64,000 nt of DNA from the NCBI GenBank assembly GCA_037157565.1, contig JAZHRO010000014.1, positions 103,943,501 to 104,007,500 of the forward strand. The letters are read 5' to 3'. Positions 33,001 to 42,969 of the stretch are shown piece by piece. Made by a program: the position numbers and the translations under genes. The first letter of the stretch is position 1; each line of letters opens with the position of its first letter. The stretch is from Thalassia testudinum. Its lineage: Eukaryota > Streptophyta > Magnoliopsida > Alismatales > Hydrocharitaceae. The notes under the pieces were generated by a model. It was not told where the DNA came from. It did not search any database and was given only the letters and a program-made list of their open reading frames with translations.

Positions 33001-35418
33001 GAAAAGTAAGCCAAAGAAGAAGACAGAAGAAGAAGAAAGAAAGCAGAAGGAAAGGCAGGAAGAACAGAGAAGAGAGAAGCAAGGCAAGACCACAGAAGAG
33101 AAGAGTAAGAAGCAAGGTAGAGCAAGGCAGAAGCAAAAGACACGGGAGATCAAAAGAAGAAGGAAAGAAAGGCTTCGCAAGGCAGAAAGAAGAAGGATAA
33201 TCAAGAAGAAAAGGGAAAATACTTTTAAGACGTCTGATCGCAAGATCAGACGTCCAATTTCATATTTTTGTCCTAATAACTTTTAATTGCATACATTCAC
33301 ATTTGAATTGATATTTTGAGTAAATTAGAGTGTTCAATTACATTTTGACTAGTAGTAAATTCCATTTGCTCCATGTGTTCGACCTCGGATACTCCGATTT
33401 TCGAGTAATAAAAATCTTTATTTGTTTTGAACGCTTTAGCGGCTATACTACAACGCGATATTATCTTTTAACAAACCGCACAAAAGCGTGACGAATATGT
33501 TCCTTCGGAAGGATTAAGCGGATGTTGAAGGTGTTATAGAGACTCCTATTAGAGATCGGGACACAGTACTCTGCCACAATGAAAGTTGTGCGAATAGATA
33601 ATGCTCTTGAGTTCTACACTGTGAGACTTATAGAGTTCTACAGGACTCGTGGGATTATCCACCAGACTTCTTACCCACATTCCTCGCAACAAAATGGGGT
33701 TACAGAGCGGAAGTATAGACATCTGTTGGAGGTTGCTTGTACTCTTTTTATCCACCACAATGTTCCACGTTATTGGAGAGATGCCTTAACTGCATGCTAC
33801 CTCATTAATAGAATGTCGAGCTCAGTTCTCCCCAAACAAATACCGATTCTCCTACTCCATCTAGATGAAGAGCTCTTCCATGTGTCTCCCAAGACCTTTG
33901 GGTGTATTACATTTGTTCATGTGCCATCACCAGGTCATGACAAGCTTGCTCCTCGCATCGTCAAGTGCATGTTATTAGGATACTCTACGAGTTAGAAGAG
34001 GTACCGATATTATGATCCCTTCCATAGCAGACACTATGTTAGCCTTGATGTGACATTCTATGAGACCATACCATTTTTTTCAGTTGCTGGACAAATGAGC
34101 TCCCTTGATGATGTGGCTCCTATGCCTATTCCTCCTATATTTTTAGAGGAAATTCCGGTCTCGATTTCTCAGCCTATTTCTTCTAGTTCCACGACCTCCT
34201 TAGATGATTTCCAAAAAATGCATGGTCCGATGTGCACATATAGTAGTCCACAGAGGTCCTCTTCCCACAAACGCATGATGCTCCGCAGGTTGATGAGATA
34301 ATCCTGATCACAGCAGTAATGATGTTCCTTCTACAAACACTCAGAGGTGCCGGATGATTCAAACCTTGCCATTAGGAACCTTACAAATATGAGTCAATAT
34401 CATGTTGCAGGTAGTTTGGCTACTAACACATCGGTTCTGAGTGTGGCAGATTTTGTCGGGCACTTACGGTCTCATACATTCCATCTACATACCAACAGGC
34501 CATGGTTAATCCGAAATTACGTCAAGCCATGGAGGAAGAGATAGAAGCACTCCAGAGTAGACATACTGGTGAGTTTACCACACTTCCTACAGGTACACCA
34601 CCGGTCGATTTCAAATAGGTCTTTTCCTTGGAATACAATCTTGATTGGTCTATTTCAAGGCATAAGACTAGGTTGATGGCAAAGGGGTTCACTCCGACTT
34701 ATGGGGTGAACTTTCTTGACATTTTTTCTCCCATTGCACACCTTTTCATCGTTCATGTACTCATCTCTGTTGCGACCCACAAATATTGGCGGTTGCACCA
34801 GCTTGATGTGACAAATGCTTTCTATATGGTGATTTTCATGAAGATGTTTACATGCAGTAACCCCTAAGTTTTGAGGCTTAGGGGAAGTGTGCATGCAAAC
34901 TTAGGAAGACCATTTATGGTCTGAAGTAAAGCCTAAGAGCATAGTTCCAGAAGCTCTCAGATGTGTTGCAGAAGATAGGGATGTAGAGATCTTCCTCAGA
35001 TCACTCTTTATTTTTCAAGAAAACAGAAAAGGACATGGTGACACTCCTAGCTTATGTGGATGGCCTGATTATCACCAGTAATGATGAGGTTGGGATAAGT
35101 CAGGTCAAGGAGTCTCTTGCATGACAATTTGTTATGAAGAATCTAGGTTAGCTTCAATACTTCCTGAGAATTGAAGTTGCTAGGAGCAGAGATGGAATTG
35201 TTCTCTCTCAACACAAGTATGCGTTGGATGTTCTTCAAGAGACATATGTCGGGGTCCATGCCAGCCAACACTCCCATGGACCCCAAGGCACATCTTTATG
35301 ATGGGGAAATAGTCAGTTGATAGCATATCATACCGATAGTTGGTTGGCAAATTATTCTATCCGACCATTACACGGCCCGACATTACAATTGTTGTAGGCA
35401 AGCTCAGTTAATTTATTA
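30040..35418 (+). pseudogene. Broken protease-integrase-RT of copia D
   Basis: 30040-30486 encodes a protease-like segment (WLVDSRASQD, where an active copia protease has DSGA) and the start of the gag-pre-integrase domain. 30530-30793 holds the beginning of integrase. After the solo LTR, 33580-33990 carries the integrase core with its second Asp (RIDNALEF) and Glu (NGVTERK). 34620-35290 is reverse transcriptase with YVDG in place of the catalytic YVDD. Multiple stops and a ruined active site show it is dead. Confidence 0.85.
30794..33497 (+). mobile_element. Solo LTR of an Athila-like element (C)
   Basis: The 2,704-base LTR starts TGATGAGAGCCTCATCATGAGCC, almost as in element A, and ends GACGAATA. 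It is flanked by perfect 5-base duplications TGTTC (30789-30793 and 33498-33502). It has a TATA box TATATAAG at 31732, a GC-rich middle, and a GAA-rich purine tract at 32985-33215 like element A. The last base pair is TA rather than the usual CA. It sits inside the integrase of copia D. Confidence 0.9.
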
Positions 35419-35420
35419 CT

Positions 35421-36406
35421 AATGTAAATTTCAATTACAAACTAGGTCAAAAAAAAAAGAGTAATTCCCTACTAACATTTTCAACCCATGCCCAACCCCT
35501 CCCAAACACATCGTTTCTTGCCTGCCAAACTATTCACAAGATTGCCGCCATAAGTCTCCTTTGCTGTCACAAATCACCCAAAACCCACCAAAGATCATCC
35601 CAAGTAGGCAGAGACACCAATAGGACCTTTACCCAAACATCCCTAGTGAAAGGACACTCGGAGAACAAGTGTTGGATACAATCCTCTCTAGACGGACACA
35701 AGGGCACTGCTGTAAAGGGTTACCCATAAGCCTCCATTTGAGGTTAGCAGTAATCAACCCATCCTTCCTAGCTAGCCATAGGAAAATCTTGACCTTCAAG
35801 GGGACTCGGATAGACTAAAGCTTCACACAACACCTGTCAACCTCCAAAGGAGCAAGCAACTCAAGCAATTTCTCATAAGTTTTCTTAGGCTGATATCCAC
35901 CATGTTTCCAAGAGAAACCATCCGAATAGGGAGAAATTTTGAAGAAAAGCCAGCAACTATCCTCTCTCTTCCGTACGACCAACAAGAGGCCCATCCAGAA
36001 GAGGAAGAGACCAAGTCGACGTCAAAGTGTCCCAACAGTCCATAACAAAGGACCTTCCTACTATGAGAGCCCAAAACACCTAGGAAAATGGGGTGCCGAA
36101 GGTCCCTAACCTATTCAGTCATCCTCCCAAAAATGAAATGTCCCACCATTCCCCAAAACAGGGGCAAACTGGGACCAGGATCCCTCAGAGCTATAGTCAC
36201 GAAATGCTAGAAAGAAGCGCCATTAAGGGCCTGCTGACTAGTAGTGGGGCTCCCATAGGAGTTTAGAATGAGATCTTGCCACAAGCCCCTTTCACCACGC
36301 ATAAAAGGTCTGCCCACTTCAAAAAAAGAGAATCCCCAAACTTCGCCAAACGGCGCACCCCGAAGTCATCCTTCTTCTTAAGGTGACATATAAGATCCCA
36401 CCGAAT
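35421..36406 (-). pseudogene. LINE (L1-type) fragment, 3' part of RT with zinc-knuckle domain
   Basis: On the minus strand, from high to low coordinates: LAKFGDSLFLKW, then GGTFHFWEDDWIG, then PLKVKIFLWLARKDGL, then a cysteine-rich CPCV...ECPFTRDVW. This order is diagnostic of the reverse transcriptase C-terminus and zf-RVT domain of plant L1 elements. Several frameshifts are present. An A-rich run at 35450-35460 and a short AT tail adjoin copia D. It is truncated at its 5' end. Confidence 0.8.
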
Positions 36407-36858
36407 TAATGAATGCATCTATTATTAGTCCACCAAATGCATGCGTTCATTAACAGAGACATCTGTTTCAGGTCAAAGGATATGCCTTCTCCATGACAGC
36501 ATTGGAAAGGTTTTTGGCTTTTGCTTGCTTAATCAGGTTAACTCTTCAACTCAACCCACGTGACGGTTCTAAACCTCTATTCATGAACATCAATCAGGCA
36601 ATGACCTTTAGAGAAGGTTGTCATCTCAACTCAGATCAGAAATAATTGATTGAATTAGATAGTTTCTTGACATGCTATCGAATCTTCTAAACCATTTAGA
36701 TATCTGAATCAACACGCATCAAATATTCGACTTACCTAAATATGTTACATTGTTCGTACTAAGGGATTCAATTCATATACTAAAAAATAATCTAATTCCT
36801 TTATTCAGATGGAATGTAATCATGTTAAATTATACAGATGGCTCTCTCACATACAAAA
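36407..36858. other. Unassigned 450-bp stretch between LINE and copia J
   Basis: It is AT-rich, with no coding or terminal motif that I can recognise. Confidence 0.4.
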
Positions 36859-38694
36859 AGTTGATAAGAAACAAATGACTTGATTATTCTAAAGAGCCCT
36901 ACACCTCTTTATATAGAAGAGAGGTGAGGCAGAAGTACATAGCATGTCCAGGCAATAAAACAAAAGGATAAGTACAAGGAAAGTAAGGATATAAACGTCT
37001 ATGGGAAGTACGTCAACACTCCTCTCAAGTTAAAGCATAGACGTTAATCATGCTCAGCTTGGAGCAGCAAGTATCAAAGATAGAACGTGAAAGAGGATTC
37101 ATGAAAATATTTAATGTTTGGTCCTCAGAAGTAACAAAGGTGGTGCATAACATCCAACGCTAGATCAAATCTGTAGTATAGTAGTAGTCAACTTCTACGT
37201 GCTGGTGCGCTTGTAGAACATGGGATATATGTGGCAGCCCTATTGGCACATCTCATCTCTATAGGCTCCTCAACCAGAACATGAAAGTCCCACAAGTATC
37301 TAACCAAACCATCTCAGTGCAAGTCGAGGCCATGGCTCTGTATTCTAGCTCAGCACTAGAATGGGAGATTACGATCTGCTTTTTACTCCTCCAGGTGACC
37401 AGATTACTTACGATAAAAGTACAGAAGCCTCTAATAGACTTCTTATCTGCAACACATCATACATAATATGCATCTGAACATCCCACCACAGTCATGGGAG
37501 ACCTAGCTTGGAAGAGAATACCATGTCCAGGTGCTTTCTTCAAGTACTTGAGCACCTGTATAGCAGCCTGCCAATTCTGCTTGGTTGGCCTTATCCAAGA
37601 ATCGACTAAACTTGCCTACAAGTGCAATGTCGGTCCATGTAATGGTCAGGCAAAGTAGCTTGCCAATCTGTTTCAAAAAAAAAAAGTAGCTTGCCAATCA
37701 ACTATCTATATGATCTACTATCAATTGATTCTGACTCCTTATCATAAAGATTTACCTTAGGGTCCATGGGAATGTTGGCTAACTTGGTCCCTAGTATACT
37801 TCTCTTAAAGAACATCCAATGCATACTTGTGTTGAAAGACTATACAATCCCATATATGCTCTTGGCAACCTCAATCCCTATGAAGTATTGAAGGTGACCC
37901 AGATACTTCATAACTGTCGTGTAAGAGACTCCTTGACCAAACTTATCCTAGGCCCATATTACATCATTACCAGTGATAGCAGGTCGTCCACATAAACTAG
38001 GAGTGCCAACACGCCCTTCTTTGTTTTCCTGACAAATAGAGAGATCTAAGGAAGATCTCTACATCTCCATCTTCTGTAACACATCTAAGAGTTTCTTGAA
38101 CCATGTTCTCAAGCTCTACTTCAGATCATATATGATCTTCTTAAGTCTGCACACACACTCCCCTTAAGACTCAAAACCTAGGGGTTGCTGCATGTAGGCC
38201 TCCCCATGAAGATCGTCGTAGAGGAAGGCATTTTTCACATCAAGCTGGTGAAATCGTTAATCTCTGTGAGTTGCATAGATGAGTATATGTACAGTGACAA
38301 GGTGTGCAACAAGAGAAAAAGAGTCAAAGAAGTCCACCTCATAAGTCTGGGCGAACCCCTTTCTCATCAACCTAACGTTATACCTCGAAATAGACTCATT
38401 GGGGTTGTATTTCACGGCAAAGACCCATAGGGAGCCGACATGTCACATGCCTGTAGAGAGTGATAAGCTCTCAAGTTTGTCTACTCCGAAGTACTGTCAT
38501 CTCCTCCTCTATGGCTTGACGTCACTTTGGATCAAGCATGACCTGCTGGTATGTAGATCGAATGTGTAAAACCGTGACAAAGAATTTGCCAAACTCAAAG
38601 CCAAGGTGGTTAGTAGCCAAACTGCTTGCAACATGATGGCTGAACTCACATGTGCGAGGTGCCTTTCTAATGGCAATGGGAAGGTCAGAATCAT
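36859..38694 (-). pseudogene. 5'-truncated antisense copia J (3' LTR, RNase H, RT)
   Basis: The 3' LTR lies at about 36859-37018 (minus strand TGTTGACGTACTTCC...). Next to it is the reverse complement of a polypurine tract (CTTGAGAGGAG at about 37019-37029). Further along the minus strand come broken RNase H (37030-37500), reverse transcriptase (LTITWTDIALVGKFS near 37640; the LVKNAF and YVDD regions are fragmentary at 37980-38350) and the linker (38350-38694). It ends abruptly where a plus-strand copia (K) begins. Confidence 0.75.
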
Positions 38695-41600
38695 CTGGCA
38701 CCTCTTGTGTCTTGCAGCATCACCGTTTGAGCTGTACTGCTTTTGCTGCTTCTGCTATCCAAGGCCTTGCTTCTGCTAGATATCCTCTCCAGTGGCACCA
38801 TCGCCTTGGCCAACTACCCATTCATTACCTCAGATGTGCTTTATTGCACATCCCCTCCACTACTGCTCTCACCTGTGATACATGTCAGCTTGGCAAGTAC
38901 CATAGGACTAGTTTTTCTAGTTCTACTTTTGTTTCATCTGTTGCTGCATTTAATTTGATTCATATGGACGTGTGGGGTCCCAGTCGTACGCCCGATTGAC
39001 TTGGGAACAAATATTATATTGTTTTAATTGATTACTTTTCTCGTATTTCTTGGATGTTTCTCTTGAAAAATAAGTTGATGTGGGACAAATTATTGAGAAC
39101 TTTATCAAAGAAATAAAAACTCAACATTCTTGTTTGATGAAGTGCTTTCATTCTGATAGTGCCTTCAAGTTTTGTACTATGTGTTTGCATAGTTTTCTTT
39201 CTAGTTGACATTATCCATGAGACATGTCCTCATACCTCTCAATAAAATGGTGTTGCTGAGAAGAAACATCATATTCTTGATGTTGCTTGCACTTTGTTGA
39301 TTCAACATTCGGTCCCCTCTTTCTATTGGGGTGACGTTTTAACTAGTTTTATATGAACAGATTCCTCTTCAGGTCATATATCCTGATCGACCTCATCACC
39401 CCTCGGACGTTTGGTTGTGTTGCCTTTGTCCATTTGTTGGGACCAAGTCGAGATAAACTAACATCGAGAGCAGTTAAGTGCATCTTTTTTAGGTATACTT
39501 AAACACAAAAATAGTATCGGTGTTTTGATCCACTTCTCGACACTATGTTTCAGCGGATGTTACCTTTCATGAGGCTGTACCTTTCTTTTCTGTGACGGCT
39601 ACTAAGATGCCTCTTGAGGGTGATATGGCCCTTATGCCATATACTCTCATTCGTTTGGGAGTTTTCCTGAGATTCCTGTCCCTACTACATCATCACCACC
39701 TCCTGCTACTCCAGACATATGTCCGCCTTCATACTACCTATCAAGGTCCCCCACCCTCGCCTTTACCATCGATTTCTCAGGTGTCCTTTAGACACTGACG
39801 TATGTTTGCCATGTGATGGCCACAAGGACAGGATATGTGATGTGTCAGGCGATGATCTTGATCTTCCGATAGCCATTCGGAAGCGACAACAGACTTGTAC
39901 TACTTATCCCACAGTGCAGTCACTTGCTACTGATAGTCTAGCTCCTGGATTTGCTGGATTCACTCAGGCGTTGGCTACTACGCAAATTTCAGCTATTCAC
40001 CGTGAGGCCATGCTTGATCCAAAATGATGAATAGTCATGGAGGATGAGATGGTCGCTCTTCGATGCCGCGGGACTTAGGAGCTCACTCCACTTCCTGATG
40101 GTGCTGCACTTGTTGGCTGTCGATGGGTATTTACTGTGAAGTTCAATCCTGATGGTTATGTTGCTAGGTACAAAGCACACCTCGTGGCAAAGGGGTTCAC
40201 CCGGACTTATGGGGTGAACTTCTTTGACACATTCTCACCATTTGCCAAACTTCCCATGGTCTGGGTGTTGGTTGCAGTGGCAACTCAGTTAGATTGGAAT
40301 TTTCATCAATTGGATGTGAAGAACAAGGTTCGAAATGCCGATTTCGATGCCGTACCGATGAAATTCCAAGTGAGCATTTCGTATGGAAATGCCCGTTTTT
40401 CGATGGGCATGATGTGGGCATGCAGATGCATACCTACAAAAATAGCAAAAGTAATTAAAAAATCAATAGCAACCTCGGCATGGGCACCAATTTTGCCAGC
40501 ATGCAGACCATGCCGACGGCATGCCGACCGTGCCGAGGGCATGCCGATGATATCCCTGTAAATTGACATTTTATTCATGTCGACACGACCCTTGCTCGGA
40601 AATGACCATGCCGTCGGCATTTAAATCAATGGTGAAGAATGCATTCCTTTATGGTGATCTCAAAGAGGAAGTTTATATGCAGCAGCCACCTAACTTTGAG
40701 AGTCAGGGGAAGTGTGTATGCAGATTATGGAAGACTATCTATGACCTCAAACAGAGTTTCAGAGCTTGGTTCCAGAGGTTGTCACAGGTTGTAGAGGCAG
40801 TAGGATTTAAGAGATCGACGACTGATTTTTCACTCTTTGTCAGGAGGACTGGACGAGGTACTGTGGTACTTCTTGTTTATGTTGATGTTTTAATTATCAT
40901 AAGGGATGATGAGCAGGGTATTGCTGAGGTTAAGCGCATCCTAGCAGAGTAGTTTGTCATGAAGGACGTGAGGGCTCTATGGGACTTTCTTGGTATTGAG
41001 GCTGCTCGCAACAAGAAGGGTATGGTCTTGTCTCAAAAAAAGTATGTTTTAGATATCTTGCAGGTGGTTAGTATACTTGGGGCTAAGGAGGCCACTATTC
41101 CTATAAACCCCAAGATGGCACTCCACAATGAGGATGCAGCTTGTGGACAAGTGGTGGACTGCAGGTGGTACAGGTAGCTTGTGGGCAAGCTATTATATCT
41201 CACTATCACAAGACTCGATATTTCCTTTGTAATTGGGAAACTGAGTCAATTCATGGCCAAGCCGACACGTCAGCATTGAGATGCAGCATTGATGAAGCTT
41301 AGATATGTCAAGAAGGCTCCTGGGAAGGGTCTCTTCTTCTCCAAGAGGTCTTCTATGATGCTGATTGGCTACTCTAATGCAGACTATGCCGGATGTCATG
41401 TGGATCGCAAATCCACTACTGGGTTCTGCACCTTCTTAACAGGAAATTTGATCACATGAAGGAGTAAGAAACAAGGCATAGTTGCGAGATCCAGTGTCGA
41501 GTCTAATTATAGATCTATGGCTCAAACGGCTGCAAAGATGATGTGGATCATATCCTTATTGACCTGCAAGTGCAATTTTCTAGCCCCATGAAGATGCGAT

Positions 41601-41980
41601 GTGATAATAAAGCAGCCACGTTCATTGCTAACAATCCAGCGTTTCACGAGATGATAAAGCATGTTAAGGTTGATTGCCACTATATCAGGAGCATTATTCA
41701 GAAAGGATTGTTATATACTACTTCCGTCGCATCTGAGGAGCAGATTGTAAATATTTTCACCAAGCCTTTGATTCTTGTACATCCAAGCTTAGTATGATAA
41801 ATATTTATACTCCAACTTGAGAGAAGTGTTACCATATATAGCCTTTTCTTAATTTCTTCTTATCATATGGGCTATGGGTGCTCTGTCTCTCATGAACATT
41901 TCTGTACTTCTGACTTTATGATCTCTCTCCATATAGAGAACCTTAGGGTTTCTAATCAAAGTGAATCATTTCATCCAATT
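38695..41980 (+). pseudogene. 5'-truncated copia K (integrase, RT, RNase H, 3' LTR)
   Basis: In order: gag-pre-integrase (WHHRLGQLPIHYL, CDTCQLGKYHRT, 38790-38910), integrase start (LIHMDVWGPS) and a decayed core to 39350, linker, and reverse transcriptase from about 40100. RT is interrupted by an 8-bp-duplicating insertion (40324-40631) and continues at 40632 (VKNAFLYGDLKEEVYMQQP). The active-site motif reads YVDV instead of YVDD (near 40880). RNase H is at 41330-41790. The 3' LTR runs from 41827 to about 41980 after a purine tract CTTGAGAGAAG. K abuts the RNase H of element D/L, so it was probably inserted there. Confidence 0.8.
40324..40631. mobile_element. hAT-like MITE 3 (308 bp, GGCATGCCG word)
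   Basis: It is flanked by perfect 8-base duplications GTGAAGAA (40316-40323 and 40632-40639), the size made by hAT transposases. The ends are CAAGGTTCGAAATGCCGA and, from the other side, CATTGATTTAAATGCCGA, which agree at 13 of 18 positions. The subterminal parts are filled with variants of GGCATGCCG and CCGACGGCAT in both orientations (40335-40370 and 40495-40620). It has no coding capacity. It interrupts the copia K reverse transcriptase between the LDVKN and AFLYGD motifs, and removing it with one duplication restores the motif. Confidence 0.85.
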
Positions 41981-41984
41981 TACT

Positions 41985-42714
41985 AAGTTACATTGGGAGG
42001 TTGTTATGCTGGTGCTTAGATACTTGAAGAAAACACTTGGTTGTGGAATATTTTTCAAAAAGGGAGCTCCTATGACTATTGTGGGATATTCAAATGCCGA
42101 GTATGCAACAGATATAGCAGCTTCGGCACCTTTATAGTTGGAAATCTAATAACCTAGAAAAGTAAAAAGCAAGCTATTATCTCCAGGTCTAGTGCAGAAT
42201 CTAAGTAACATGCTATGGCTCAGACTGCAACTAAGATAGTGTGGGTTAAATCCCTACTAGGAGACTTACATGTCCAGATTGATGGTCATATGGAAATGAG
42301 GTCTGATAACAGGGCAGCTACTTATATTGCTAACAATCCAATGTTTCATGAGAGAGTGAAACATGTGGAAGTCAATTGCCACTATACCATAGATCTAATA
42401 CAGCGGGGAGTGTTGCATACCACTTTTGTTGCTTCAGATGACCAAGCTGCTAACATATCCACCAAGCCATTGCCAAGAGAAGCATTTGACATATGTTATT
42501 CCAAGTTAAGCATGATAGATATCTCTGCTCCAGCTTGAGAGGGAGTGCTGACTTACTCTTGCTCATTTCCTTTATTTATTTCCGTACCTTGTTTCGTGGT
42601 TTGTTATTTTCTATTTCTTTTCTCGACATGTGATGTAACTTTTCCCTCACATCTTCTCTATATAAAGAGTTGTAGGGTTTATTGAAAGAATAGAATGCTT
42701 CATTTTGTCCTACT
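41985..42714 (+). pseudogene. Copia D/L right part: RNase H end and 3' LTR
   Basis: The sequence encodes HWEVVMLVLRYLKK through a decayed RNase H to KHVEVNCHYTIDLIQ and STKPLPREAFD, then a purine tract (CTTGAGAGGGAG, 42534-42545) and an LTR at 42546-42714 (169 bases, starting TGCTGAC, ending CCTACT). It starts at the protein position where the left part ends at 35420, and its LTR resembles the one at 29355-29496. I therefore infer that both are one element split by later insertions (LINE, J and K). Confidence 0.7.
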
Positions 42715-42789
42715 AAATAAGCTCCTCTCCTTTCTCCCCAACGATTCTCCTCTCTATCTCTCTCACCGTCAACTCCTCTCCTTTCTCCA
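42715..42789 (+). repeat. Truncated left part of LTR 1 of short LTR element M
   Basis: It matches the 3' section of M's second LTR (49205-49290: CTCCTCTCC...CCAACGATT...CTCTCACCG). It is interrupted at 42789 by copia E; the target duplication is CTCCA (42785-42789 and 48295-48299). The LTR resumes at 48295. The left portion of this LTR is missing beyond copia D/L. Confidence 0.75.
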
Positions 42790-42969
42790 ACTTGGATGAA
42801 ATGACTCAATTCATTATAGAAAACCCTGGACTCTCTTATATAGAGAGAGAGAGACACTAAAGGGCTAAAAGTACAAAATTAACCCTAAGGAACTAAACAC
42901 CCATAAGCTTGTATAAGAAAAGCATAAAAAATATAAGAACACTATATGCTAACACTCTCCCTCAGGCTG

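Larger units (their letters stand above)
29355..35420 (+). mobile_element. Copia element D, left part (5' LTR to reverse transcriptase)
   Basis: The 5' LTR is 29355-29496 (142 bases, starting TGTTGAC). It is followed by a primer site TGATATCAAAGCACC (29497-29511), a decayed match to the initiator tRNA-Met site. Protease to reverse transcriptase follow in broken frames, interrupted by a solo LTR at 30794-33497. The element stops at 35420 in the RNase H region (VVGKLS...FI), where a LINE begins. The matching RNase H end and 3' LTR appear to be at 41985-42714. The gag gene is missing. Confidence 0.8.

Noticed and set aside
32720..33286. 188-codon Lys/Arg-rich ORF in solo LTR C
   Set aside because: It is the translation of the GAA-rich tract; low complexity, no homologous intact frame in element A.
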